Part shown: positions 17,325 through 28,877 of the stretch, piece after piece
How positions within the stretch are numbered: position 1 is the first letter of the stretch
Layout: each line of letters starts with the position of its first letter
From: Ferribacterium limneticum
GTDB lineage: Bacteria; Pseudomonadota; Gammaproteobacteria; Burkholderiales; Rhodocyclaceae
DNA: 64,000 nt
Assembly: GCF_020510625.1 (NCBI RefSeq)
Contig: NZ_CP075191.1
Span: forward strand, 596,001-660,000
Direction: 5' to 3'
The notes under the pieces: generated by a model
What the model was told of the DNA's origin: nothing
Seen by the model: the letters and a program-made list of their open reading frames with translations, nothing else
Databases searched by the model: none
Translations under genes and position numbers: made by a program

Positions 17325-18200
17325 TCAGAAAACACTGGATAACGTCGTCATCACCGCGAAGCCAGCAGCGAGCCCAGCCGTGCCGGCGCCGATATGGCCC
17401 GGCTTGTGCGAGGCGGGAATCATCTCGTGGCTGACCACCCACAACATCGCGCCGGCCGCAGCGGCAAGCGCCATTGGCAAGGCCGCACCGGCCACGGTGC
17501 TGGCAATTACCCCGAACAAGCCGCCGACCGGTTCGACCAGCCCGGTGCCAAGGGCAATCAGGGCGGCCCGCAAGGGCGCGGCACCGAGCGCCACCATGGC
17601 ACTGGCGACAATCCAGCCTTCCGGGATGTTCTGCAAGGCAATGCCGAGGCTCATGCCATGATCGGCGCCAGCCGCCGCGGCGACGCCGACGGCAAGCCCT
17701 TCCGGCACGTTGTGGATGGCAATCGCTGCAACGACAAGGGCGACATTGGGCTGCATGCCGCTGCTTTCGACTTCTTCAACGTGCTCGTGCGGCAAGCGGC
17801 GATCCAGCATCTGCATCGCGGCAACGCCGGCCAGCAAGGCGACGGCCGTGGCGATGCCGAGCGACCAGACGGCATCGCTGGCAGCAACCGTCTGCACGGC
17901 CGGGACAAGCAGCGAGAAGAGGCTGGCGGCGAGCATCATGCCGCCGGCCAGGCCGAGCATAGGCGCCATCAGGCGTTCGGATGGGCGGCGGAGCATGAGC
18001 ACGGGAATCGCGCCGAGGCCGGTTGCCGCGCCGGCGAGCAGGCTGGCCTCAAGACCCTTGGCAGCCATCGGGTGGGCGGCCAGCCATTCGACTGCCTGTT
18101 CGATGCCGAAGGCGATGGCAACTACGGCCATCGCAATGCCGACCCAGAGATGGCGGCGGGCAGCGGGTCTGGCGTAATGCTGGATAACGAGTTGGGTCAT
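17325..18200 (-). CDS. ZIP-family metal transporter
   Basis: A 291-aa inner-membrane protein with about eight membrane segments. The paired metal-site motifs of ZIP transporters are HNVPEGLAVG in segment 4 and QNIPEGWIVA in segment 5. A cytoplasmic loop after segment 3 carries His and acidic residues (RRLPHEHVEEVESSG), as usual. The family imports zinc, iron or manganese. It is monocistronic, with an OxyR-like site about 120 nt upstream that matches the one before tpx; this would fit manganese or iron homeostasis under peroxide stress (inference). Confidence 0.88.
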   Translation of the reverse strand: MTQLVIQHYARPAARRHLWVGIAMAVVAIAFGIEQAVEWLAAHPMAAKGLEASLLAGAATGLGAIPVLMLRRPSERLMAPMLGLAGGMMLAASLFSLLVPAVQTVAASDAVWSLGIATAVALLAGVAAMQMLDRRLPHEHVEEVESSGMQPNVALVVAAIAIHNVPEGLAVGVAAAAGADHGMSLGIALQNIPEGWIVASAMVALGAAPLRAALIALGTGLVEPVGGLFGVIASTVAGAALPMALAAAAGAMLWVVSHEMIPASHKPGHIGAGTAGLAAGFAVMTTLSSVF

Positions 18201-18315
18201 GGTGGCTCCTTTTTAGGATCGAGGATTCAGGATCGAGCAGCTGGCTTTCACTCGCTCCTCGATCTCAATAACTCGCTCCTGAGTTATTGAGTGCCACTTT
18301 ACGGACTGCTGATCT

Positions 18316-18349
18316 ATAGCTCCAATCGATTGAATAAATGCTGTCGATT
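18316..18349. promoter_or_regulatory. OxyR-like tetrad site upstream of the ZIP gene
   Basis: The site reads ATAG-ctccaat-CGAT-tgaataa-ATGC, aligning base for base with the tpx site (common core TCCAATCGATTGA). The first tetrad matches the OxyR consensus exactly, the second 3 of 4, the third poorly. Confidence 0.4.
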
Positions 18350-18360
18350 GCTGTTGTCAA

Positions 18361-18852
18361 TCATCCCTTGAGCGCTGCCTCGACGACCTTGGGGTGCAGG
18401 ACGCGCAGGATGTCGTGCGGATGGATGCCGACCAGAAAGCCGCGGCGGCCGCCGTTGATGTAGATCAGCGGCAGGTCGAGAATGGTCTTTTCGATATGGA
18501 CCGGCATCGCCTTCTTGGTGCCGAAGGGGCTGGTGCCGCCGACCAAAAAGCCGGTATGGCGGTTGGCCACTTCAGGCTTGCACGGCTCGACCTTCTTGCA
18601 ATTGATCTGCCGGGCCAGTTCCTTGGTCGATACCTTGCAGTCGCCGTGCATCAGCACGATCAGCGGTTTGGCGTTTTCATCCTCGAAAACCAGCGTTTTC
18701 ACGACGGCATGTTCATCCACGTTCAGTTCGCGGGCGGAAACCTTGGTCCCGCCGTGCTCTTCGTAATCGTAGAGGTGGGTGGAAAACGGCACCTTGTTCG
18801 CCTTGAGGAACTTGGTGGCCTGGGTTTCGGGGGCGTGTTCGGCTTTGCTCAT
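18361..18852 (-). CDS. ybaK: Cys-tRNA(Pro)/aminoacyl-tRNA deacylase YbaK
   Basis: A 163-aa member of the YbaK/ProX editing family, which hydrolyses mischarged Cys-tRNA(Pro) in trans. Features are the N-terminal TQATKFLKANKVPFSTHLYDYEEHGG, the conserved lysine region VVKTLVFEDENAKPLIVLMHGDCKVS and the GGTSPFGTKKAMPV loop that forms the active-site pocket. Length is normal for the family. It reads as a single gene. Confidence 0.93.
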   Translation of the reverse strand: MSKAEHAPETQATKFLKANKVPFSTHLYDYEEHGGTKVSARELNVDEHAVVKTLVFEDENAKPLIVLMHGDCKVSTKELARQINCKKVEPCKPEVANRHTGFLVGGTSPFGTKKAMPVHIEKTILDLPLIYINGGRRGFLVGIHPHDILRVLHPKVVEAALKG

Positions 18853-18908
18853 GGGAATGGCGATCAGTTCATGGTCAGGAAATTATTCTACCTCGCCCGG
18901 CTGGCGGC

Positions 18909-19072
18909 TTATTTGTCCTGCAATCTGGGCTGGAAATAGAAACAGCTTTGTCCGGAGGAGGCCATCACATCGAGCGCCGGCTCTTGAAATCAAGGGCCCG
19001 GCAGCCATACCTGAACGGTAGTTCATGGGTGATGAAGTAGTGGGCGCACTGGTTGCAACGTGGCTGTGGCAT
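18909..19072 (-). pseudogene. Small CxxC protein gene with a frameshift
   Basis: The first 35 codons (19072-18965) begin MPQPRCNQCAHYFITHELPF, with YGCRALDFKSRR following. Reading then stops at a TGA. Shifting by one base continues through MASSGQSCFYFQPRLQDK to a TAA at 18909-18911. Together they give a 54-residue protein with the order CxxC-H-(THE)-YGCRA-FKS-ASSG-C-FxPR, which I recall as a small betaproteobacterial family. A single missing base near 18968-18975 explains the break. It may be a true pseudogene, a sequencing error or a programmed shift; no slippery run is visible. It follows arfB on the same strand. Confidence 0.6.
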
Positions 19073-19095
19073 GCCGGGCGAGGCGCTGCCTGCCG

Positions 19096-19497
19096 TCATT
19101 CGTCGATTCGGCTGCGCAGCAACTTGACCTGGCCGCGCTTGACCTTGCTATCGACGCGTTTCCTTTGTGAACTGCGGCTCGGCTTGGTCGCCCGGCGTAA
19201 GGTTGGCACGAAGGCTGCGGCGGCAATCAGCTCGCGCAGTCGAACCAGGCCGTCTTCCCGATTGCGTTCGAGGCTTCGATGCTTCTGCGCCTTGATGACG
19301 ACGACGCCGTCACTGCTGATCCGCTGGTCACGCATGGCGAGCAGTTTGGCCTTGATTTCCTCGGGCAGGCTGGAGGCGGCGATGTCGAAACGCAGGTGCA
19401 CCGCATTCGACACCTTGTTGATGTTCTGGCCGCCCGCCCCTTGGGCGCGGATGGCGATGAATTCGACTTCGTTTTCGTTCAGTGCAATCGGTGACAT
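19096..19497 (-). CDS. arfB: Alternative ribosome-rescue factor ArfB
   Basis: A 133-aa release-factor-like peptidyl-tRNA hydrolase that frees stalled ribosomes. The catalytic GGQ is present in RAQGAGGQNINKVSNAVHLRF near residue 25, and the basic C-terminal tail (KPSRSSQRKRVDSKVKRGQVKLLRSR) enters the empty mRNA channel. It lacks the codon-recognition domains of RF1/RF2, as expected. It starts 10 nt after the xerD stop on the same strand, so the two are cotranscribed. Confidence 0.94.
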   Translation of the reverse strand: MSPIALNENEVEFIAIRAQGAGGQNINKVSNAVHLRFDIAASSLPEEIKAKLLAMRDQRISSDGVVVIKAQKHRSLERNREDGLVRLRELIAAAAFVPTLRRATKPSRSSQRKRVDSKVKRGQVKLLRSRIDE

Positions 19498-19507
19498 TCG
19501 TTTTCTT

Positions 19508-20393
<886 letters not shown>

Positions 20394-20416
<23 letters not shown>

Positions 20417-20894
20417 GCGTCAGCAGCCAGCGTTTGACGTCGAGCAGGAAGCCGCCGCGCTCGCGGGCGAAGCCGCCGAGTTTCTTGTCACCCGCGCCGC
20501 CCGTGGCGACGACGCGATGGCAGGGCACAACGACCGGGTAGGGGTTCGAGCCGCAAGCCTGGCCGACGGCACGCGGGGCATTCTTGAGATTTTTTGCCAC
20601 TTCGCCGTAGGTGTGGGTCTGGCCGGTGGGGATGGCTGAAATCTGTGCCCAGACACGGCGCTGGAAGGTGGTGCCGGCCGGGCGCAGCGGCAGGCCGAAA
20701 GTGAAACTAGGGTCGGCAATATAGGCCTTGAGCTGACGTACGGCTTCGGCCGCCAACGCAGTCGTGGCGGCGATTTCCGGCCGCGGTTCGAGAAAGTCGA
20801 TACCGGTGATTTCGTCGTTGTCGCACTGCACGCCGAGGCAGAAGCCGGGGGCGGCAAGAACGGCCTGGTAGGTTTGGTCGGGACGGGTTTTCAT
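20394..20894 (-). CDS. ogt: Methylated-DNA--protein-cysteine methyltransferase
   Basis: A 166-aa suicide DNA-repair protein that takes alkyl groups from O6-alkylguanine. The active site VVPCHRVVATGG holds the acceptor Cys; the helix-turn-helix arginine finger region GTTFQRRVWAQISAIPTGQTHTYGEVA is upstream. The ATG at 20894 is chosen because GGAGGCACC precedes it; an in-frame upstream extension lacks family sequence. The 3' end overlaps xerD, so ogt-xerD-arfB form an operon. Confidence 0.93.
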
Positions 20895-20946
20895 GGTGCC
20901 TCCGTAGTCAATGACGCAGGTGTCGACCGGAAATTCTGGCCAAAAT

Positions 20947-22122
20947 TCAAAAGGCCGAAATTCCCGTTTGTGCACGGCCAAGAATCAACGCATGAACGTC
21001 GTGTGTGCCTTCGTAGGTATTCACCACTTCCAGATTGACGACGTGGCGGATGACGCCGAAGTCGTCCGAAATGCCGTTGCCACCCAGCATGTCGCGGGCG
21101 GTTCGGGCAATGTCGAGGGCCTTGCCACAGGAATTGCGCTTGAGCATCGAAACGTTTTCCGGGCAGGCGCTGCCATCATCCATCATGCGGCCAAGGCGCA
21201 GCACGCTCTGGATGCCGAGCGCGATCTCAGTCTGCATGTCGACCAGTTTTTTCTGGATCAGCTGGTTGGCTGCGAGCGGGCGGTTGAATTGCTTGCGCTC
21301 CAAGGTGTATTGGCGGGCCGTGTGCCAGCAAGCCTCGGCTGCGCCCAGCGCCCCCCAGGAAATGCCATAGCGCGCCGAGTTTAGGCAGGTAAACGGGCCT
21401 TTCAGTCCGCTGGCCTTGGGTAGTTGGTTTTCGGTTGGGACAAACACCTCGTCCATCACGATGTCGCCAGTGATCGAGGCGCGCATACCGACCTTGCCGT
21501 GGATAACCGGTGCCGATAGTCCGGCCATGCCTTTTTCCAGAATGAATCCACGCAGCACGCCTTCGTCGTCCTTGGCCCAGACGATGAAAATATCGGCAAT
21601 CGGCGAATTGGTGATCCAGCGCTTGCAGCCGGAAAGCTTCCAACCACCGGGCACGCTGTGGGCACGAGTGCTGGCGCTGGCCGGGTCGGAGCCGGAATCC
21701 GGCTCGGTCAGCCCAAAACAGCCGATCAGCTCGCCCTTGCCGAGCCTGGGCAGGTATTTCTGCTTCTGCTCTTCGGAGCCGAATTCGTAAATGGGCAGCA
21801 TGACCAGCGAGGACTGGACGCTCAACAGCGTGCGGTAGGCCGAATCGACATACTCGACCTCGCGGGCGATCAGGCCATACGACACGTAATTCAGCCCGGC
21901 GCCGCCGAATTGCGGCGGCAAGGTCGCGCCCAGCAGGCCCATCTCGCCCATTTCGCGGAAGATGGCGGGGTCGGTTGTCTCATTGCGGAAAGCATCGCGC
22001 ACGCGGGGCTGCAGGGCCTTTTGAGCAAACGTTCGGGCTGCATTGCGCACCTGACGCTCGTCGGCGGCGAGTTGGCTATCGAGGAGAAAGGGGTCTTCCC
22101 AGTTGAAACTTGCTTTGGCCAT
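20947..22122 (-). CDS. gcdH: Glutaryl-CoA dehydrogenase
   Basis: A 391-aa FAD enzyme that oxidises and decarboxylates glutaryl-CoA to crotonyl-CoA in lysine, tryptophan and aromatic-compound breakdown. It is recognised by [29 protein letters not shown], the flavin-site [17 protein letters not shown], and the catalytic glutamate in [26 protein letters not shown]. Length fits the family. No CaiB/BaiF CoA-transferase or regulator gene lies beside it. A REP-like palindrome separates it from proA. Confidence 0.93.
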   Translation of the reverse strand: MAKASFNWEDPFLLDSQLAADERQVRNAARTFAQKALQPRVRDAFRNETTDPAIFREMGEMGLLGATLPPQFGGAGLNYVSYGLIAREVEYVDSAYRTLLSVQSSLVMLPIYEFGSEEQKQKYLPRLGKGELIGCFGLTEPDSGSDPASASTRAHSVPGGWKLSGCKRWITNSPIADIFIVWAKDDEGVLRGFILEKGMAGLSAPVIHGKVGMRASITGDIVMDEVFVPTENQLPKASGLKGPFTCLNSARYGISWGALGAAEACWHTARQYTLERKQFNRPLAANQLIQKKLVDMQTEIALGIQSVLRLGRMMDDGSACPENVSMLKRNSCGKALDIARTARDMLGGNGISDDFGVIRHVVNLEVVNTYEGTHDVHALILGRAQTGISAF

Positions 22123-22143
22123 CAGGCGTTCTTCCTGAGTGCG

Positions 22144-22203
22144 TCGTCCCCGCGCAGGCGGGGACCCAGGAAAATGCTGGATTCCCGCTTGCGCGGGAAT
22201 GAC
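22144..22203. repeat. Dispersed palindromic repeat, copy A
   Basis: CCCCGCGCAGGCGGGG is followed 15 nt later by ATTCCCGCTTGCGCGGGAAT. This is the REP-like element with GTCATTCCCGCGCAGGCGGGAATCCAG arms; the other copies are at 39920 and 51437. It lies between the gcdH start and the proA stop. Confidence 0.75.
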
Positions 22204-22218
22204 GGGGATTGGAGAAGA

Positions 22219-23475
22219 TCAGGCGCGGACGTGCCCATCGCCGAGCACGACCCACTTCTGGCTGGTCAGCCCTTCCAGACCAACCGGGCCGCGGGCGTGG
22301 ATCTTGTCGGTCGAGATGCCGATCTCGGCGCCCAGCCCATACTCGAAACCATCGGCGAAGCGCGTCGAGGCATTGATCATGACCGAGGCCGAATCGACTT
22401 CGCGCAGGAAGCGCATGGCCTTCGGATGGTTGTTGGTGACGATGGCTTCGGTATGGTGCGACGAGTATTTATTGATGTGCTCGATGGCTTCGTCGATGCC
22501 GGACACCACCTTGACCGAAATGATCGGGGCGAGGAACTCGGTGTAGTAGTCCTCTTCGGTTGCCGGGACGGCCTCCTTGACGATGGCGCAGGTCTCGGCA
22601 CAGCCGCGGATTTCGACCCCTTTGCTGGTCAGCATGTGGGCGATCGGCGGCAGCAGCATGGCGGCGACCGAACGGTCGACGACCAGTGATTCGGTCGTGT
22701 TGCAGGTGCCGTAGCGCTGGGTCTTGGCGTTTTCGACAATCTTCAGCGCCTTATTCGGATCGGCTTCCTCTTCCAGATAAACGTGGCAGTTGCCGTCGAG
22801 GTGCTGGATCATCGGTACGCGCGATTCGGCCAGCAGACGCGCGATCAAGCCCTTGCCGCCGCGCGGCACGATGACGTCGACGAATTCGCGCATGGTGATC
22901 AACTCGCCGACGGCGGCACGGTCGGTGGTGTCGATGACCTGCACAGCATCCGCCGGCAGGCCGGCCGCCTTGAGGCCTTCCTGGACCAGCGCAGCGATGG
23001 CGCGGTTGGAGCGGATGGCTTCCGAGCCGCCGCGCAGGATGGCGGCGTTGCCGGATTTCAGGCACAGCGCAGCGGCGTCGGCCGTGACGTTCGGGCGCGC
23101 TTCGTAAATGATGCCGATGACGCCGAGTGGCACGCGCATCTTGCCGACCTGGATGCCGGACGGGCGATATTTGATGTCGTTCATTTCGCCGATCGGGTCG
23201 GGCAGCGTGGCCACCTGCTCAACGCCTTCGGCCATGCTTTCAACGCCCTTGGCGGATAGCGTCAGGCGGTCAATCATCGCGCTTTCGAGGCCGGCGGCAC
23301 GGGCGGCGGCCAGGTCTTCCTGGTTGGCAGCGACCAGTGCGGCACTTTCGCGGCGGATGGCGGCGGCGATGTGGAGCAGGGCGGCGTTCTTTTCGGCCGT
23401 CGTTGCCCCGGCCAGGCGACGCGAGGCGGCACGGGCCTGAAGGCCGACGGTGTGCATGTAATGCTTGATGTCCAT
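22219..23475 (-). CDS. proA: Gamma-glutamyl phosphate reductase ProA
   Basis: A 418-aa NADPH-dependent enzyme of proline synthesis, reducing gamma-glutamyl phosphate to the semialdehyde. The catalytic cysteine lies in [17 protein letters not shown]; nucleotide-binding and family motifs include [36 protein letters not shown] and [15 protein letters not shown]. The ATG at 23475 is the family start; the longer frame upstream is without homology. proB is not adjacent. Confidence 0.97.
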   Translation of the reverse strand: MDIKHYMHTVGLQARAASRRLAGATTAEKNAALLHIAAAIRRESAALVAANQEDLAAARAAGLESAMIDRLTLSAKGVESMAEGVEQVATLPDPIGEMNDIKYRPSGIQVGKMRVPLGVIGIIYEARPNVTADAAALCLKSGNAAILRGGSEAIRSNRAIAALVQEGLKAAGLPADAVQVIDTTDRAAVGELITMREFVDVIVPRGGKGLIARLLAESRVPMIQHLDGNCHVYLEEEADPNKALKIVENAKTQRYGTCNTTESLVVDRSVAAMLLPPIAHMLTSKGVEIRGCAETCAIVKEAVPATEEDYYTEFLAPIISVKVVSGIDEAIEHINKYSSHHTEAIVTNNHPKAMRFLREVDSASVMINASTRFADGFEYGLGAEIGISTDKIHARGPVGLEGLTSQKWVVLGDGHVRA

Positions 23476-23588
23476 GATGTTCTTTGTACCGGGCAAAGAA
23501 ACATTATAGCCAGACAAATTAGAAGGAACTTCTAGAACCGGGTAAACTCTTATCCGCAACGATAACAGGGCTTTCCATCGAGGATCAG

Positions 23589-23831
23589 ATGGCCGAAAAA
23601 TTGATATTGCCGACCGAAGTCAAGGTTTGCGCCACGTGCAGCTACTGGGATGGTGAACGCCAGGTAGATGCCGAAATGAAACTGGTAGTGGTTTCCGAAG
23701 ACTGCGAGGGTGAATGCCTGGTGCAGGAAGCGGCCAAGCCGGGTCTCCACGATGTCCGCAAGGAGTGTTCCTGCATCTGGGAAGACCTTGAGCCGGACGT
23801 GCCTGCCGACGATTCGGCTGAGGCTGCCTGA
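23589..23831 (+). CDS. Small cysteine-containing protein of unknown function
   Basis: An 80-aa acidic protein with Cys pairs: CATC near residue 14, then CEGEC near 39 and CSC near 60, followed by an acidic tail. The pattern suggests a small metal or iron-sulfur site. I do not recognise the family. It is the only plus-strand gene between proA and holA; its stop codon abuts that of holA (convergent, zero spacing). Confidence 0.65.
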   Translation: MAEKLILPTEVKVCATCSYWDGERQVDAEMKLVVVSEDCEGECLVQEAAKPGLHDVRKECSCIWEDLEPDVPADDSAEAA

Positions 23832-24839
23832 TTATTTAGCGGCGGTGAGGCGCAGGCCGAGCCGCAGGAACTCTTCCCAGATATTTCCCTGGCCTATCCC
23901 CTTGGCCAGTCGGTCAATCTTGCCAGCATGTTGCAGGGCAGCTTCCAGCGCGGAAGTTGACAGCCGTTGCAGCGCCTTCTTGACCGGGTTGGCGCGCGGC
24001 CCCCAAACCTTGGCATCCTTGAGCAACATATCCATCGGCTTGCCGGCATCCATGCCGGCCCGGATGATGGTCAGCGCCCGGATTTCCTCGCTCATCGCCC
24101 ACAACACCAGCGGCGGCGCTTCGCCTTCCTGCATCAGGCCATCCAGCGTCCGCGTCAGGCGGCTGATATCGCCCGACAGCAGCGCCTCGCGCAGGCCGTC
24201 AATGTCGTAACGGGCAACGTTGAGCACGGCCTCACGAATCTGCGCCATGCTCAGTTGGCCGGCCGGGTAGAGTAGACCGAGTTTCTGGATTTCCTGGTGG
24301 GCGGCAAGCAGGTTGCCTTCGACTCGCTCGGCGATGAATTTCAGGCTTTCCAGATCGGCACTCTGCTGTTGGCGGCGCAGGCGGCCGGCAATCCAGCCAG
24401 GCAGTTCGGCCAGCGGCGGGGCCATCAGCTTGATCGCGACGCCAGCATTGACCAGCGCGGTGAACCAGACGGCCTTTTCCTCGCGCCAGTCGAGTTCCGG
24501 CAAGGTGATCAGCAGCAGGTTGTCCATCGACAGGTGCTGGCACCACTGCTGCAGCGCAGCGCTACCTTCCTTGCCCGGTTTGCCGGTGGGGATGCGCAGG
24601 TCGATCAGTTTTTTATCGCCGAACAGTGACATGTTGCCACCGGCCGAGAGCAGGGTTCCCCAGTCGAACTGCGGCAGCACAGTCAGCACTTCGCGTTCGC
24701 TGTAGCTCTGCTGGCGCGACTTGGCGCGGATGGCGTCGGCGGCTTCGATGACCAGCAGCGGATCATCGCCGTACAGCACATAGAGCGGGCGCAACTCGCG
24801 TTCGAGGTGCGCCGCCAGCTGTTCGCCCTTGAGCAGCAT
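23832..24839 (-). CDS. holA: DNA polymerase III subunit delta
   Basis: A 335-aa clamp-loader subunit that opens the beta sliding clamp. It begins MLLKGEQLAAHLERELRPLYVLYGDDPLLVIEAADAIRAK, as HolA proteins do, and contains LLLITLPELDWREEKAVWF and the helical C-terminal collar region. Its ATG overlaps the last base of lptE, so the two are translationally coupled, as in the common leuS-lptE-holA cluster. Confidence 0.95.
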   Translation of the reverse strand: MLLKGEQLAAHLERELRPLYVLYGDDPLLVIEAADAIRAKSRQQSYSEREVLTVLPQFDWGTLLSAGGNMSLFGDKKLIDLRIPTGKPGKEGSAALQQWCQHLSMDNLLLITLPELDWREEKAVWFTALVNAGVAIKLMAPPLAELPGWIAGRLRRQQQSADLESLKFIAERVEGNLLAAHQEIQKLGLLYPAGQLSMAQIREAVLNVARYDIDGLREALLSGDISRLTRTLDGLMQEGEAPPLVLWAMSEEIRALTIIRAGMDAGKPMDMLLKDAKVWGPRANPVKKALQRLSTSALEAALQHAGKIDRLAKGIGQGNIWEEFLRLGLRLTAAK

Positions 24840-25372
24840 TACTCTTCTTCTTCGAGGTCGGGGTTTTTCGGCTTGATGACGCTCAGCCGGCGCATGATCT
24901 GGTTGACTAGGTCATTGTTCATGTCACGCCAGAGCAGGCCTTCTTCCAGATCCTTGGCCAGCACGTTCGAATCGTCGAAGGTGATGTCGCGGGTCAGGTT
25001 GATTTCGTTGGGCGGGATCAGGACCTGCCCCTTCTGATTGACGACACGGAAGCGGTAATCCAGTTGCAGGCGATATTCGCGGACTCGACCCTGGGCATTG
25101 ACGCTGAGAATCGCTTTCTGGCGTTGGTCCGAGACCTGCTGGAAGATGGCGTCGGCCGACTTCGCATCCTCGACGATCGTGGTGCTGCCGCTGGCCTTGA
25201 TGTAGCGCTGCAGCCAGATATTGACGTCGGCCGTGTCCGGCAGCGAGATGTACATCGTCTTGTAGGGCAGGTTGCCGCTGCCCACGCCGCGCAGATGGAA
25301 GCCGCAGCCAGCGAGGGCTAGGGCAAGGATCAGGGCGAGTAGTTGACGCAAATGCGGGCGCAACAGCGGCAT
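24839..25372 (-). CDS. lptE: LPS-assembly lipoprotein LptE
   Basis: A 177-aa outer-membrane lipoprotein that plugs LptD and guides LPS to the surface. The N terminus is a lipoprotein signal (LLALILALALAGCGFHLRG) with lipobox LAGC and the conserved GFHLRG motif after the acylated Cys. It lies 9 nt after leuS and overlaps holA by one base. The C terminus is acidic (NPDLEEEE). Confidence 0.93.
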   Translation of the reverse strand: MPLLRPHLRQLLALILALALAGCGFHLRGVGSGNLPYKTMYISLPDTADVNIWLQRYIKASGSTTIVEDAKSADAIFQQVSDQRQKAILSVNAQGRVREYRLQLDYRFRVVNQKGQVLIPPNEINLTRDITFDDSNVLAKDLEEGLLWRDMNNDLVNQIMRRLSVIKPKNPDLEEEE

Positions 25373-25381
25373 GGCGGTTCC

Positions 25382-28277
<2,896 letters not shown>

Positions 28278-28281
<4 letters not shown>

Positions 28282-28628
28282 GCGGCTTTTTTTTGGCCGT
28301 ACATGTCTCCGAGCGTGTTCTGCCAGCAGCGGTAGGCATTTTGCGCCGCCATCAGGGAGAGCAGGGACATGCGGGTCTGATGCCGCCACATCCACGACAT
28401 TTGCGGCGCCGGCGTCAGGCTGTAGGAGGGCGTGTTGCCGACTTCGTCTTCGACGATGGACAGGAAACGCTCGACGGATAGGCCCCAGAACTCGGAACCT
28501 TCGGCCTGGCCGGTCAGGTACTCGGCTTCGCTGACGGCGCGACGCCAGAGCTTGAGGGCCAGCTCATCGCTGATCCCGGCTTTGCGGGCGATCCAGGGGA
28601 GGATCTTGGGTGAATTCATGCTGTTCAT
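28278..28628 (-). CDS. Uncharacterised 116-aa protein
   Basis: A 116-aa soluble protein with a helical N-terminal part (PKILPWIARKAGISDELALKLWRRAVSEAEYLTG) and an aromatic segment MSWMWRHQTRMSLLSLMAAQNAYRCWQNTLGDMYG. The first ATG at 28628 is chosen because AAAGGAG lies 7 nt upstream; a second ATG three codons in is the alternative. No domain is recognised. Its promoter region carries two TGCRYTGCA sequences and a 14-bp palindrome. The TGCA-type sites recall PhaR operators of polyhydroxybutyrate genes, which would make a granule-related role possible; this is inference only. Confidence 0.75.
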
Positions 28629-28697
28629 GCTGTTACTCCTTTACTGGTAGCGGTAGCTACTTATGCATTACGACTGCCTTGTGGGCAAAAAGTTTTG

Positions 28698-28706
28698 TGC
28701 ACTGCA
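28698..28706. promoter_or_regulatory. TGCACTGCA site (PhaR-like), upstream of the 116-aa gene
   Basis: TGCACTGCA lies 70 nt before the minus-strand start, next to an AT run. A second TGCRYTGCA copy lies at 28776-28784 (TGCGTTGCA). Confidence 0.35.
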
Positions 28707-28718
28707 ATATATTTTTTG

Positions 28719-28732
28719 CCAAGTATACTTGG
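28719..28732. promoter_or_regulatory. 14-bp perfect palindrome CCAAGTATACTTGG
   Basis: An uninterrupted dyad in the AT-rich 249-bp region between the divergent 116-aa gene and uvrD. Size and symmetry suit a dimeric regulator. It is not a LexA box (no CTG-N10-CAG). No -10/-35 pair is firmly assigned in this region. Confidence 0.5.
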
Positions 28733-28877
28733 GCGCACTTTTGCGGTGTGTAAAAAACTGTCGGCTTGAATATGCTGCGTTGCACAATAGCAACAAATTG
28801 GCCTGACCAATTTTCCACCCTGCTTTTTTTTGGCGTTCATTCTACGCCTTTAGTAATAACTTTCTGTGAAGTAATTC

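Noticed and set aside
28641..28877. LexA box upstream of uvrD
   Set aside because: ACTGCAATATATTTTTTGCC looks similar at first, but the right half lacks CAG, so the CTG-N10-CAG rule fails.
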